In this document: positions 44,750 through 54,387 of the stretch, piece by piece
Numbering within the stretch: the stretch's first letter is position 1
Layout of the letters: each line of letters opens with the position of its first letter
DNA from: Acidobacteria bacterium AB60
GTDB taxonomy: Bacteria > Acidobacteriota > Terriglobia > Terriglobales > Acidobacteriaceae
Assembly (NCBI GenBank): GCA_008682415.1
Contig: VANK01000014.1
Location: 98,857 to 162,856 of the forward strand
DNA length: 64,000 nucleotides
Direction: 5' to 3'
Program-made: the position numbers and the translations under genes
The notes under the pieces: model-generated
Seen by the model: the letters and a program-made list of their open reading frames with translations, nothing else
The model's database searches: none
Told to the model about the DNA's origin: nothing

Positions 44750-47700
44750 ATGAAAACGTGGAAAACCAGCATTCTTGGATGGGGCGTTCTGTCTGCGGCA
44801 CTGCTCTTGATCGCGCAGTGCGGTCTTGCCCAAACCTTTCGCGGTGGCATCGCGGGCGCCGTAGCAGATACGACTGGCAATCGAATTGCCGGCGCGACGA
44901 TCACAATCACCGAGGAGTCGACCGGCGTGGCCCACACCGTTGTGTCATCGAGCGCAGGGGAATACGCATTACGCGACCTACAGGCCGGCAAATATACTGT
45001 CGCGATCTCCGCATCCGGCTTTCAAGCGCAAATCGTTCACGGGCAGCAGGTGACGGCGGGCAATATCGCGCCCGTCGACGCGCAGCTTACCGTGGCGAAA
45101 GAGGAGACGACCGTCAACGTCGTGGCCACAGCACTCACACTCGACACCGAGAGCACAACGCAATCAACGGTTCTCGACCAGCAGGTGCAGGACACGCCGG
45201 TGGCCGGCCGCGACTTTCTCCAGTTCACGGCGCTGCAGCCGGGCTTCGCCGGGTACCAGAATCAGGCGTCGGGCGCAGTCAACGGGACACGCCGCAACGG
45301 AGTGAACTTCGAGATCGATGGCACCGATAACAACGATCTCTGGCACAACATTCCTGCGGTCAATCAGGGCGGCGTCGCCGGAATCGCAGGTACGGAATTG
45401 CCCATTGATGCCATTCAGGAGTACACACTCGAGACCAACGCCGGATCGGAGAGCGGACGGAATCCCGGCGGCACAGTCAACCTCGCAATCAAATCTGGCA
45501 CCAACCAGATTCATGGTTCTGCTTACGAGTACATTCGCAACGAGGCACTCGCGGTTGAAAATCCATTCTTGCCCGCCGGCTTTGCCAAGCCGCAGAATCG
45601 CAGCGAGAATCGCGGCTTCACCTTCGGCGGCCCCTTATTCCCGAATCGGCTCTTTTATTTCATCGCGTTCGAATACCAGAAGTTCAATATCAACCCCGAC
45701 TCAGTTGGTACAGTGCCAGGAGCGGGCTACCAGGCCATTGCCGATAGCCTCTTGCGCGAGCATGGCCTCGCCGAGAACGCGGTATCCCGCTCTCTCCTGA
45801 ATCAACTTTGGCCGGCAAAGGCATTGGCCGTCGCTTCCGCGTCAACCAACAACTACTTCTCGCCCGATAATGAATTCGGGTTCAGCTACAACTGGCTCAT
45901 CAAGATCGACCACCATATCAACAGCCATAACGATCTTTCTTTCCATTGGTTCGCCGGACAAGGCAATCAGACTGCGCCTGTCGGATCTGCACTGGCCGAT
46001 TACTACGAGGTCGCTCCCCTTCATGACCAAAACTACTCGTTGGTGCTGAATACGGTGCTCACGCCAGCGTTAACGAACCAAGTGCAACTCGGTGTGAGCT
46101 ATTTCAACCAGATTTTTCACGACAAGAACGATACGCAGGATGTCGGCGCACTCGGACTGGTAACGGGATCGCGATTCAGCAAAGGCGCTCCCAACCTCGC
46201 AGTTGGGAGTTTCGATCAGGTGGGTGTGACTCCGCCGGAAGGCCGCAGTGACTTGACCGGCCATGTCGGTGACACTCTGACCTGGACGTTTGGCAAACAC
46301 GTGCTGCGTGCCGGAACCGAATACCGAAGAGCTCAGATCGACGAGTTCTACTTTCTGAATTCGCTCGGTCAACTGACCTTCAACGGCAAGACGGGACCGT
46401 GGAGTACAGCCAGCGCTACCGCGTCAGATGCTGCCGTGGATTCTTACTCGAAGGCACTGGCTGACTTTCTTATCGGATCATCGTCGAGCTCGTCCATTCA
46501 AGATGGCAACCAGGAACGGTGGGTCTACGAGAACACCTTTGCGCTCTTTGCCCAGGACACCTACCATCTCGCACAGAATCTGACGGTGAACTACGGCCTG
46601 CGTTACGACTACACCGGCCCGTTCTACAACGGCGACAAGAACCTCTCGATCTTTAATGACGCCACGGCCCAGCCGGTCTTTCTTGGTGCGGGTCTGTCGA
46701 ACCTGCGGCCCAATCGCTGGACCGATTTCAGCCCTCGTGCAGGCTTCAACTACACGCCATCGTGGTTGAAGGCAACCGTATTCCGCGGCGGAGCCGGCAT
46801 CTATTTCGACACCCCGAACCTGAATCCGTTTCTGAGCAACAGCCCCGGCAATGGCGCAGCCACGGGCGTGCAGGGCAATCCCGGTGGCGCCGATCCGGTT
46901 TCGGCAATCTCAAATCCCGGCACCGCAAAGATCATCAGCGGTCAGAACTTCTTCGCGAACGCAACCGCTGCCGCGCGGCTCGGCGGATTCTCGGTGAATC
47001 GCAACTTTCAGACACCCGTGAGCTACAACTACTACCTGCAAGTAGAGCGAAGCCTGGGCGGGAAAGGTATCGCGCAGATCGGCTACGTCGGATCCGAGAG
47101 CCGCCACTTGATCACACTATTCGACATCAACCCAGCCGCGTTAAACGCCTCGGGTACGGTCGTACAGTCATCGCGGCCCTACGCGTCGTGGAAGGCCATT
47201 AACGAGCTTCGGTCCAACGGCACATCGAACTACAACTCTCTACAGGCGGTGTTACGCTCCCAAGACTGGCATGGCCTGACCACACAGGCTGCCTACACCT
47301 GGGCGCACAATCTCGACGAGTTGACGCAGTACCGCAACACCTATGCTCTTCCCCAAATTAACGGCGTGGCCGGGTACAACGGTCTCAAACTCAACTACGG
47401 CAACAGCGACTACGATGTGCGCAGCACATTGACCAGTGTTGTGAGCTATCGCCTGCCTAAGTTCGGCCTCGTCCCTTCACGGCTGGTAAATGGCTGGCAG
47501 TTCAACTCGCTGCTCAGTTTCCATGGAGGCGAGCCGTTTACGGTGCGCAATCGGACGCTCGACAACTCCGGCACGGGCGACAAAACCCAATTTGCAGCGT
47601 TGGTTGCAGGCCAGAACCCGCGCAAGAACATTACTCCGTCCGGGGTGAAGACAAAGGTGCAGTGGCTGAATACGGCTGCTTTTGCACAGCCTGCCGCCGG

Positions 47701-47992
47701 AACCTACTCATTCACGCAGCGCCGTAACCAGATCTGGGGACCAGGCTACAGCGACGTGGATTTCTCCCTCTTCAAAGAGACACCGGTGACCGAGAAGATC
47801 ACAACGCAATTCCGCGCCGAACTCTATAACATCTTCAACCGCACGAACCTCGGATCGCCGAGCGCAACTTATGCCTCCGGAAGCAACGGCTTTGGCAGCA
47901 TCAGCCAAACGATCGGAGCCTACAATTCAGCCCCAGGCATCGGCCCTGGCGAACCTTTCAACGTGCAACTCGCGCTGAAGATCTTGTTCTAA
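44750..47992 (+). CDS. TonB-dependent receptor-like outer-membrane protein with carboxypeptidase regulatory-like domain
   Basis: A 1080-residue protein. Signal peptide 'ILGWGVLSAALLLIAQCGLA'; carboxypeptidase-regulatory-like domain at about 27-105 ('GGIAGAVADTTGNRIAGATI', 'SAGEYALRDLQAGKYTVAIS'); plug region about 115-250 ('VNGTRRNGVNFEIDGTDNND'); then a beta-barrel ending in LALKILF. CTCTGGAGG precedes the start. It is distinct from the 1252-residue receptor at 9938. Because two Cys-rich leaders lie upstream of its operon, uptake of a sulfur-containing compound is an attractive but unproven role. Confidence 0.88.
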   Translation: MKTWKTSILGWGVLSAALLLIAQCGLAQTFRGGIAGAVADTTGNRIAGATITITEESTGVAHTVVSSSAGEYALRDLQAGKYTVAISASGFQAQIVHGQQVTAGNIAPVDAQLTVAKEETTVNVVATALTLDTESTTQSTVLDQQVQDTPVAGRDFLQFTALQPGFAGYQNQASGAVNGTRRNGVNFEIDGTDNNDLWHNIPAVNQGGVAGIAGTELPIDAIQEYTLETNAGSESGRNPGGTVNLAIKSGTNQIHGSAYEYIRNEALAVENPFLPAGFAKPQNRSENRGFTFGGPLFPNRLFYFIAFEYQKFNINPDSVGTVPGAGYQAIADSLLREHGLAENAVSRSLLNQLWPAKALAVASASTNNYFSPDNEFGFSYNWLIKIDHHINSHNDLSFHWFAGQGNQTAPVGSALADYYEVAPLHDQNYSLVLNTVLTPALTNQVQLGVSYFNQIFHDKNDTQDVGALGLVTGSRFSKGAPNLAVGSFDQVGVTPPEGRSDLTGHVGDTLTWTFGKHVLRAGTEYRRAQIDEFYFLNSLGQLTFNGKTGPWSTASATASDAAVDSYSKALADFLIGSSSSSSIQDGNQERWVYENTFALFAQDTYHLAQNLTVNYGLRYDYTGPFYNGDKNLSIFNDATAQPVFLGAGLSNLRPNRWTDFSPRAGFNYTPSWLKATVFRGGAGIYFDTPNLNPFLSNSPGNGAATGVQGNPGGADPVSAISNPGTAKIISGQNFFANATAAARLGGFSVNRNFQTPVSYNYYLQVERSLGGKGIAQIGYVGSESRHLITLFDINPAALNASGTVVQSSRPYASWKAINELRSNGTSNYNSLQAVLRSQDWHGLTTQAAYTWAHNLDELTQYRNTYALPQINGVAGYNGLKLNYGNSDYDVRSTLTSVVSYRLPKFGLVPSRLVNGWQFNSLLSFHGGEPFTVRNRTLDNSGTGDKTQFAALVAGQNPRKNITPSGVKTKVQWLNTAAFAQPAAGTYSFTQRRNQIWGPGYSDVDFSLFKETPVTEKITTQFRAELYNIFNRTNLGSPSATYASGSNGFGSISQTIGAYNSAPGIGPGEPFNVQLALKILF

Positions 47993-48200
47993 GTTTTCAG
48001 AGATGATCGAGATCCCTCTGCTGCAATGAGCCGGGGGATCCACTTGCCGCTGATTCAGGGTGCAGACGGCAAAGACGGACCATGGCTAACAATTGGTAGG
48101 CTCAGCCTTCTATGAATTCTCTGGGCTGGGAAAAAGTTCGCATTTTGAGGAGGATCTGGGTTCTCCATGCGGAACTTTGAACTTCTAAGGGAAGAGACTT

Positions 48201-48458
48201 ATGGGTGAACTCTATCTTTATGCAATTATGAAAGCCGAAAATCCAAATGCGATCCGCTTTGGCTGGGTATCTCCCATCACGGGAATCACCTATTGCGGAA
48301 TCTGCTTGGGTGCTGCAGTGACGCCGCAGGTGGGCGCTCAGTGCGGAGTCTGCGGCGCACACGTCGCGCAGTTACTGGACATCCGGATAAAAGGAGATGA
48401 TTGGCGACGCACCTGGAAGGACGCATTCACCGCGGATGAACTCGCCAGTTGCGGGTGA
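48201..48458 (+). CDS. Small double-CxxC protein
   Basis: An 85-residue ORF with two cysteine knuckles, 'TYCGICLGAAVTPQVGAQCG' and CGVCGAH, typical of a zinc ribbon. GGGAAGAG lies 6 bp before the ATG. I do not recognise a family; it stands alone between the receptor and the CDO-rhodanese gene. Confidence 0.5.
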   Translation: MGELYLYAIMKAENPNAIRFGWVSPITGITYCGICLGAAVTPQVGAQCGVCGAHVAQLLDIRIKGDDWRRTWKDAFTADELASCG

Positions 48459-48886
48459 TGGATCGGTCAGCGCAGTGGGGTTTCTGGATCGGCATTCAAA
48501 TGATTGCTCATACAGAGTGAGCATTCCCTGCAGCGATGCCTTTCAGTCGCATTCGCATTGACACCATGGATCGGCGATAATGCGTCAACCATGTCCCAGC
48601 ATTGTCTCGTTGTTGCGACATACCGGTGGAGTGTTTCGACCTGTGGCAAATACCATTGCCGATCGCTCGCAATCCCCATAGGAGACGGTCGATACCGCGG
48701 AAGGAAGAACCCTCCGTAAGGCAAAGACGCCGGGAGTAAGTGGCTTCGTCCAGCGCAACCAAAGTCTTCGAAATTCCGTTCCGCAGATCATCGCCTCGTA
48801 AACTTGGTCCGCTGCACTGGAGGCTACAAAGAGCGGAATCACCTCGGCGCTATGCTTTCACCTGGATAGCAGTTCTCCACAAGCAG
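48459..48886. other. Intergenic stretch
   Basis: About 430 bp; only short unsupported ORFs on either strand and no clear terminator or promoter consensus. Confidence 0.5.
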
Positions 48887-49867
48887 TCAACGAACTATTG
48901 GCGGTGCAATCGGCAAGCCAGCAGCGCTCCATGCTTGAAATCCGCCAACGATGTCCGTCGCTTGCCAAAGCCCAAGATCCTGCAAAGCCGCGGCCGCGAG
49001 GCTTGAGGCGTAGCCTTGGGAACAGAACACGATCACCCTTAGGTCATTGCTAACCGCAATAGGCAGCCGCGCGCTCGATGCCGGGTCGAACCGCCACTCG
49101 AGAACGTTTCGTTCGACCACCAACGCGCCCGGAATACTACCCTCGATTGCGCGCTGGCCTTCCGGGCGGATGTCAACGAGTATCGCGTCTGTTCTGGCTA
49201 CCGCCTCATGAGCCTCATCTGGAGAAAGCCGTCGCAGCCGGGCCCGCGCCGCCGAAAGCATCTGCTCAATGCCGGAAGAGCTGGTCTGGCTTGCCGGTTT
49301 CCATCCGCTCACTTGCGACTCCCGATCAAGTATCGCAGGTGGTATAGAGATGCCTTCGCGCAGGAGTAGTCCACTCCCGTCCAACTCGTACTCGTTCATC
49401 TCGTTCAGGGGAGGGGAATATGCATGAATGCTAATGGCCGGCGCCTGGGATACATTGCGGACATCATGGACGCAATCGGGACCAAATGCGCGTCCCTGGC
49501 CCGGATGTATCACAAGGGGCAGCTCTGCAGGACGATGTTCCTGAAGAACGCCGGTCGCTACAACGAAGGCCCCCGAGGAATCACCGTGATCGTGGAAGCC
49601 GGTGGATTGTCCGGGTAGCCAGCTGATTACCCAAATGTCGTGGCTCGGACCTTGATACAGCCGCTCATACCAGCGCCGCTCCGTCGACAGCCGCACCCGA
49701 TCCAGCCATCCATCAGAAGAAGCGAACTGCGAGACGATGCTGGCGAGCTCCTCTGGCGTTTTCCAAACTGCGCGTGGCAGGCTCGAGGCGCTGCTGGACT
49801 CACGCTTAAGTTCTTCCCTCGTTGCGAATTGCACAAGATATCTCCAAAGCCGAACAGTCGCAAGCAA
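48887..49867 (-). CDS. Cysteine dioxygenase-like cupin fused to rhodanese domain
   Basis: A 326-residue two-domain protein. The N-terminal half (about 35-170) is a type I cysteine-dioxygenase-like cupin: 'WVISWLPGQSTGFHDHGDSS' supplies two iron ligands (HDH) and 'AFGPDCVHDVRNVSQAP' the third His. The C-terminal half (about 215-325) is a rhodanese: 'EAVARTDAILVDIRPEGQRA' and the active-site loop 'VIVFCSQGYASSLAA' with its Cys. This suggests thiol oxidation coupled to sulfur-atom transfer. The start is uncertain: the TTG at 49867 is used here, and a GTG eleven codons later would remove a non-family N-terminus. Confidence 0.82.
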   Translation of the reverse strand: MLATVRLWRYLVQFATREELKRESSSASSLPRAVWKTPEELASIVSQFASSDGWLDRVRLSTERRWYERLYQGPSHDIWVISWLPGQSTGFHDHGDSSGAFVVATGVLQEHRPAELPLVIHPGQGRAFGPDCVHDVRNVSQAPAISIHAYSPPLNEMNEYELDGSGLLLREGISIPPAILDRESQVSGWKPASQTSSSGIEQMLSAARARLRRLSPDEAHEAVARTDAILVDIRPEGQRAIEGSIPGALVVERNVLEWRFDPASSARLPIAVSNDLRVIVFCSQGYASSLAAAALQDLGLWQATDIVGGFQAWSAAGLPIAPPIVR

Positions 49868-50257
49868 GCCCGAGCACAGAAGCCGGCATGTCGACGGATG
49901 CTGCAGACAAACGATGAAATGTTTTGGATGAGCTTTGGAGAAGGCGTTGCAGGTGCATCTGAGAAGTCGCGGCTCACCCGGAGACGGGTCGGCAGCGACA
50001 ACAATAGTGCGAGAAAAACGCCATGTTTAAACGCTAGCATGGCACGGAGAATCGGGTCAATGGCTCGAAATGGGCAGGTACATCGACCTTGAGGAGTTGG
50101 TTCCAGCAGGCTTCGTAGGCCTGCCCACTGCCTTGGAAATGGCGGTCAAGAGCGAAGCTTTGGTAAAACTGGTCCTGCTCAGCATTGCGAATCGCGCTGC
50201 GTCGCGTCCAGGTACTTTATTGATGTCCGAAAGCAGTATTGCAGCGATTGGCGACAT
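49868..50257. other. Intergenic stretch between CDO-rhodanese and PIG-L genes
   Basis: About 390 bp. A 78-codon plus-strand ORF (50070) and a 66-codon minus-strand ORF (50057-50257) exist, but neither has a credible ribosome-binding site or known family. Confidence 0.45.
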
Positions 50258-51133
50258 TCAATGCACGGCCAGAGTCCGAAAGAGCAGACCGGCCCGGCTT
50301 TGAGCTTCCCGCGAACCATCCTGATTCACCCAGATATATTCCCGCGGGTCATGGCTACACATCGTTTGCAGTAATCCCTGAGACTTGTGTTCTGCAATCA
50401 TCCAGTCCACCACAATCTGATAGGAGAGTGCATCGTGAAAGCCGAATTTCACAGTTCGGTCGAACGCATAGGTGAACGTGGCAGGCCATCTTTGGGTCTC
50501 TTGAATTCGCGGCGACGCTTCGAATGCTGCATCATCCGTATCGAATCCGAGTAGAACAGGCCGGTTATTCCCAGGAAGCCGATCGATCGCCTCTGTCGTC
50601 AAGATTGTAGCTGCCTGATGGCCTCCGTGCATGGTCGCGCGTGGAAGAATCGAAAAGACATAGGTATAGTGCTCTTTCTTCAATTTCGCTGCTATTGTTG
50701 CAACCACTCGTTCAGAATCCCAATGCGCGATGCTAGTCTCTACATCATCTGTGAAGTACTCGTCCTCTTGATTCAGGAAGAAATGCTTGTGAATTCCTAG
50801 CACTCTGCCCGCATTAATCGCCTCCCTCTTGCGAATTCTGGGAAGCTCCCTTCTGCCAATTCGCTCAATAGTTAGCGTCTTTTTGTAATAAGGCTCTGCC
50901 AGGGTGGAATACCGAAAGCCGCCTTCACCGTCTGTGATGATCAGTTCATCTACGATTCCTCCCAACTGCACTGCCAATCTGTAAACAGTGGCGGCAAAGT
51001 AATACTCATCGTCGGGATGCGCGACGACGAGAAGAACTTTGCCCGGTGGCTCGGCGGGGCTTCCGATCGTCAAGAAAAGCAGGAATATGAGCGTCACTGA
51101 CAATCGGAGTTTGTGCGGCGACTCCAGATTCAT
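50258..51133 (-). CDS. PIG-L family deacetylase, exported
   Basis: A 291-residue protein from the ATG at 51133; a signal peptide follows (LRLSVTLIFLLFLTIGSPAE). The metal and catalytic motif is VAHPDDEYYFAAT, with the second His cluster in 'PRATMHGGHQAATILTTEAI'. PIG-L enzymes remove N-acetyl groups from sugars or amino-sugar conjugates, as in GlcNAc-inositol, bacillithiol and mycothiol pathways. The substrate here is unknown. The neighbouring cysteine-metabolism genes make a thiol-sugar substrate conceivable, but export argues against a cytosolic thiol pathway. Confidence 0.83.
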   Translation of the reverse strand: MNLESPHKLRLSVTLIFLLFLTIGSPAEPPGKVLLVVAHPDDEYYFAATVYRLAVQLGGIVDELIITDGEGGFRYSTLAEPYYKKTLTIERIGRRELPRIRKREAINAGRVLGIHKHFFLNQEDEYFTDDVETSIAHWDSERVVATIAAKLKKEHYTYVFSILPRATMHGGHQAATILTTEAIDRLPGNNRPVLLGFDTDDAAFEASPRIQETQRWPATFTYAFDRTVKFGFHDALSYQIVVDWMIAEHKSQGLLQTMCSHDPREYIWVNQDGSREAQSRAGLLFRTLAVH

Positions 51134-51143
51134 TTGGGTCGCC

Positions 51144-51422
51144 TCACTTCTCACTTTTCCCTGGTAGAAGCAAGCATTCTGTGGACGTCAGGGCGATCCC
51201 GCTCACCGTCTGCGGCGTTGCATAGTGGCCCGACGTCCATCGACTTCCAGGCTCTGCACCTTCCACGTTGATCTTCTTTCCCGCAGGCTGTTCCGGGAGA
51301 TGTGACGTCTTGCGGCGATTGCATAGTCCACAGCGCCGATTCGTGCCGAAGTAGTAGCCGTGAACTTGAAGGTCGTGACCTCGATGGCAGTGAGTACGTT
51401 CTGTCAGTATGACTGGTCGCAT
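51144..51422 (-). CDS. Small CxxGH/CxxC zinc-binding-like ORF
   Basis: A 92-codon ORF ending 11 bp beyond an upstream start option of the PIG-L gene. It contains 'THCHRGHDLQVHGYYFGTNR' followed by CGLCNRR, a C-x2-GH...C-x2-C pattern like small zinc fingers of HNH-type proteins. The rest is low in structure. It may be a remnant or spurious. Confidence 0.25.
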   Translation of the reverse strand: MRPVILTERTHCHRGHDLQVHGYYFGTNRRCGLCNRRKTSHLPEQPAGKKINVEGAEPGSRWTSGHYATPQTVSGIALTSTECLLLPGKSEK

Positions 51423-51864
51423 GATAGGAAAAGCCCTCCGGTGGATTGAGCCAACGCTCCGGTGATCCGTGCATGGATATCAATCTGTCATTTCTCTGTC
51501 TGTTGTCCCAAAGAGCGAATAAGCCATCGCCCAGAGCCGCGGATCAAGATGGCTCTGTTTGCCGGAGAAACAGATGCGTTTCTGCTCCGGGGAGAGTGTG
51601 CAATCACTACCGATTCGGCTCAAAGAACCAGAATCCAGTGCGGAATTCAACAGAAGATAAATTGGAATTAGAGAAACTGCGAGGTCAACCGAGGAGGGGA
51701 CAACAGAAGCGCCGGGATGGAGTCAGTTTTTTCATCGCTTGAATTAAAAGCTACCATCGTCGCCCAATCCTAGACAACCCTTAGCTCGGCTTTCAGTGGA
51801 GAGAGCGCCTGGTGACGACAATAACATCGATAGTAATTGAGGTCGATAGCATTCCATGCCTAAA
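51423..51864. other. Intergenic stretch
   Basis: About 440 bp without a supported gene. A plus-strand ORF from a GTG at 51462 includes CHFSVCCPK, recalling the Cys leaders, but no matching promoter or terminator was found. Confidence 0.4.
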
Positions 51865-52902
51865 TTAGATCCCCAGCGAATGAGGAAACCGCTCCAACTC
51901 CTCGGCAGTAGAACTGTTGGGAACCGAGCAGCCAGGAGCGGCGATGTACTTGCTGCCCGCCTCCGCACGCGCGGCGGTCCACTGCCGGCGAATGTCTGGC
52001 GGAGTGAGCTTCTGGTAATCAATTTCGTCTACGCCGCCGGCAAACGTCTGCGAATAATGATGCCGAAACTCGGTGATGGGGATGCCGCTCGTTTTCACCG
52101 AATACTGCAGCACGGGCGCTGGAAAGTCCGCGAATTCCGGCAGGAACGCCCTGTCTAGGTAGTGCAAATGCAAAAAAGTCAGCTTCGTCTCTCGAAGTGC
52201 ATCGACAACGCGGCGGTGATAGGCACGGCTGTAGCGCCGATACTCCTCGACAGTGCCAAAGCGACTTTCCGAATTAAAGACGCTGACCAGCGCTCCCGAC
52301 GCTCCAATCTCCTGAATCTGCCGGATATGATTCAACGTCGATTCCGTGATCGCATTGAGCGCGGTGTGCCACTCCTCTGGATGCGTCTGCTGAAACGATC
52401 GAATCTCCCTGATGACTTCGGCCTGTAGTTCATCCGAATCTGTCTTGCCGGAAAACTGCGGTTGCGACTGAAAGAGAATCATGGCAGTCATATAAGGGCC
52501 GTAAATTGTATCGATGAAATAGGCATCGCCGCCCAAGCCATCCCGCACCAGTTTCAGTGTCGTTAGCTGATCCGGGAAGGGCGTAACCAGCGGTTTCAGC
52601 TCGTACCATTTGCCAGTTGTCGATTTCGGATAGTCGAAGTCATTCATCACCTTCACTATGTCGGTTTTATAGGTTCGATGGAACTCGAGGTGATCCTCTG
52701 CCTCCAGTTGGGGTGTCGGCCGCTTGTAGTGGTGGTAGAAAGTGAAGGGGGGATGATCGACATCCTCTCCTCGCAATGCTCGGTCCACCCGTTCCTTATG
52801 CGTCAGTTGCGCAACTTTCGGGGCAGTTCCCCAAATCGGCTTCGCTATCACCAGACCGGCAGTCCTGCCAGCAGCCGCCAGGAATTTGCGTCGATTGATC
52901 AT
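51865..52902 (-). CDS. Uroporphyrinogen-decarboxylase-family protein with Tat signal
   Basis: A 345-residue URO-D/MtaA-type TIM-barrel protein. The N-terminus 'MINRRKFLAAAGRTAGLVIA' is a clear twin-arginine signal. Family features: 'LTHKERVDRALRGEDVDHPP' at the start of the fold and a C-terminal 'YIAAPGCSVPNSSTAEELER', resembling the substrate/metal-binding GCxV end of corrinoid methyltransferase relatives. Heme-synthesis HemE enzymes are cytosolic, so this exported member should do something else, perhaps demethylation or methyl transfer. The ATG has GGAG upstream. Confidence 0.82.
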   Translation of the reverse strand: MINRRKFLAAAGRTAGLVIAKPIWGTAPKVAQLTHKERVDRALRGEDVDHPPFTFYHHYKRPTPQLEAEDHLEFHRTYKTDIVKVMNDFDYPKSTTGKWYELKPLVTPFPDQLTTLKLVRDGLGGDAYFIDTIYGPYMTAMILFQSQPQFSGKTDSDELQAEVIREIRSFQQTHPEEWHTALNAITESTLNHIRQIQEIGASGALVSVFNSESRFGTVEEYRRYSRAYHRRVVDALRETKLTFLHLHYLDRAFLPEFADFPAPVLQYSVKTSGIPITEFRHHYSQTFAGGVDEIDYQKLTPPDIRRQWTAARAEAGSKYIAAPGCSVPNSSTAEELERFPHSLGI

Positions 52903-53044
52903 GAGTTCTCCTAATGGCTGAGAGGGAAATTCTTGCGAGTTTCAATTTTTACTTGGTCCTGAATTGTCCAGAAGCACTTTCATTTTGGCGTTCATCATCA
53001 CTGTCGCGCATTTCACTCGTTAACCAGTGCCAGAGCCGCATGTC

Positions 53045-53530
53045 TCAGTGGGGAAGCCGGGGCCGCACCCAACCGTATACCCACGTTCCAAGTAGTGCGC
53101 TCAGCAACCCGACACTCATTACGGTAACGCCTGCTCCGATGAGAGCAACGAGTGGTCCCGGGCATGCACCAGTCAATGCCCATCCCAGGCCGAAGATTGT
53201 TCCGCCGGCGAGGTAACGAAGTCCGCTGCCCAGCGTCTTCGGTGAGACTGAGATGGCCTCGCCTGAAAGAGACTTGAGCTTCAGTCGCTTAAGCAGCGCG
53301 AGCGACAGGGCGGCCGTCACCACCGCAGAGCCGATGATTCCGTACATCCTGAACGACTGAAAGTGGAACATCTCCTGAATGCGAAACCAGGAAAGCACTT
53401 CAGAACGGGTGAGCACCACGCCAAAGAGGATGCCGAGCACGAGGTACACCGGTAGTAAGACGGACTTCATTTCGGGTTCGCCGATGTCTTCAGCGCCACA
53501 CCCCTGGAACTGTCCAAGCGTTGTGCTCAT
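53045..53530 (-). CDS. YeeE/YedE-type sulfur transporter subunit (DUF6691-like)
   Basis: A 161-residue membrane protein with four hydrophobic helices. The ATG at 53530 overlaps the stop of the partner gene (ATGA). The signature 'GLGWALTGACPGPLVALIGA' carries the conserved Cys of YeeE/YedE half-transporters. Such proteins import thiosulfate or related sulfur species. The pair of short subunits here replaces the single long protein of other bacteria. Confidence 0.85.
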   Translation of the reverse strand: MSTTLGQFQGCGAEDIGEPEMKSVLLPVYLVLGILFGVVLTRSEVLSWFRIQEMFHFQSFRMYGIIGSAVVTAALSLALLKRLKLKSLSGEAISVSPKTLGSGLRYLAGGTIFGLGWALTGACPGPLVALIGAGVTVMSVGLLSALLGTWVYGWVRPRLPH

Positions 53531-54096
53531 CGCAGATCTCCGATCAACCAGGGAAGAATGAACCAACTCGCCGCCAATCCGCCGGCAAAGAATCCGGTGA
53601 CCGCTATCAGCGAAGGTATTTGGAGGTTTGCGAGTCCACTAATGGCATGTCCTGAAGTGCAGCCCGCAGCGTAGGCGGTTCCAAACCCGACAAGAAAGCC
53701 GCCCAATACGATAGAGATGACCCCGCGCAGCGTGAGCAGCGCATGCCACGTGAAGACCTCGCGTGGAGCAAGCCCTGAAAAATCGTGAATTCCCCAACGT
53801 CCGAGCGTGATTCTGGTCTGTTCAGAGACGGCGACGGCATGTTGCGAACCGATGTGCGACGCCAGGAATCCGCCTGCAAGCACACCGGCAACAAACACCA
53901 GATTCCAGAGTCCCGCTCGCCGCCAGTCGTAGCGGAAGTATTCAATCTTGCCGGGAGCGACGGCCGAACAAAGATGACTCAGGCTGGATGAGATCCCGAA
54001 TACCTTGTTCCCAACTATCAACAATGCGGGGACAAAGAGCCCAATGATCGGACCTGCCACATACCATGGCCACTCCGAGTTGAACCAGACTGCCAT
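53527..54096 (-). CDS. YeeE/YedE-type sulfur transporter subunit
   Basis: A 189-residue membrane protein. The ATG at 54096 has a perfect AAAGGAGG 7 bp upstream. The C-terminal half has the conserved Cys motif 'GTAYAAGCTSGHAISGLANL' found in thiosulfate-transporting YeeE and in PmpA/PmpB-type subunits. It is co-transcribed with the gene at 53530. Upstream lie a terminator and a leader ORF encoding CCC, so sulfur import is probably induced when Cys-tRNA is scarce. Confidence 0.86.
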   Translation of the reverse strand: MAVWFNSEWPWYVAGPIIGLFVPALLIVGNKVFGISSSLSHLCSAVAPGKIEYFRYDWRRAGLWNLVFVAGVLAGGFLASHIGSQHAVAVSEQTRITLGRWGIHDFSGLAPREVFTWHALLTLRGVISIVLGGFLVGFGTAYAAGCTSGHAISGLANLQIPSLIAVTGFFAGGLAASWFILPWLIGDLR

Positions 54097-54296
54097 GCGG
54101 TTGCCTCCTTTCGGCACGTCTTTCGCACTCCGGCCAGGATTCCTCTTGCGGTTAATCGTTTCAAGGCTCTCTCCTGCATGGCAATTGCGACTTTGTGCGG
54201 TTGCAGCAGAAGACGTGCCAGATGGACGCTGAGATCTGGAACGAAGCTCTGCAACTACTCGGAAAGTTGTCGCCGGCCAGGCGCGGAGGGCCCTGA

Positions 54297-54340
54297 AACG
54301 AAAACGCCGCCCTCCAGATCGGCATCTGGCGACGGGCGGC
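54297..54340 (-). terminator. Attenuator terminator before sulfur transporter
   Basis: Minus-strand stem GCCGCCC/GGGCGGC with an inner AGAT/ATCT helix, followed by GTTTTCGTTT. It sits 48 nt after the Cys leader stop and 200 bp before the transporter ATG. Confidence 0.82.
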
Positions 54341-54387
54341 TAAGCCTAATGGAACTCTGCTGGCCTACTATGGATGGTTCCGAGCCG

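Noticed and set aside
49809..49889. Minus-strand 27-codon ORF with CDC before the CDO-rhodanese gene
   Set aside because: No promoter at the right distance and no hairpin; it overlaps the start of the fusion gene.
51462..51671. Plus-strand ORF with CHFSVCCPK
   Set aside because: GTG start without matching promoter, no terminator, no plus-strand gene downstream; it could be a relic leader.
54200..54340. SAM-type riboswitch before the sulfur transporter
   Set aside because: The GAGGG...GAAAC-like bases belong to a plain terminator hairpin on the minus strand; SAM-I core elements are absent.
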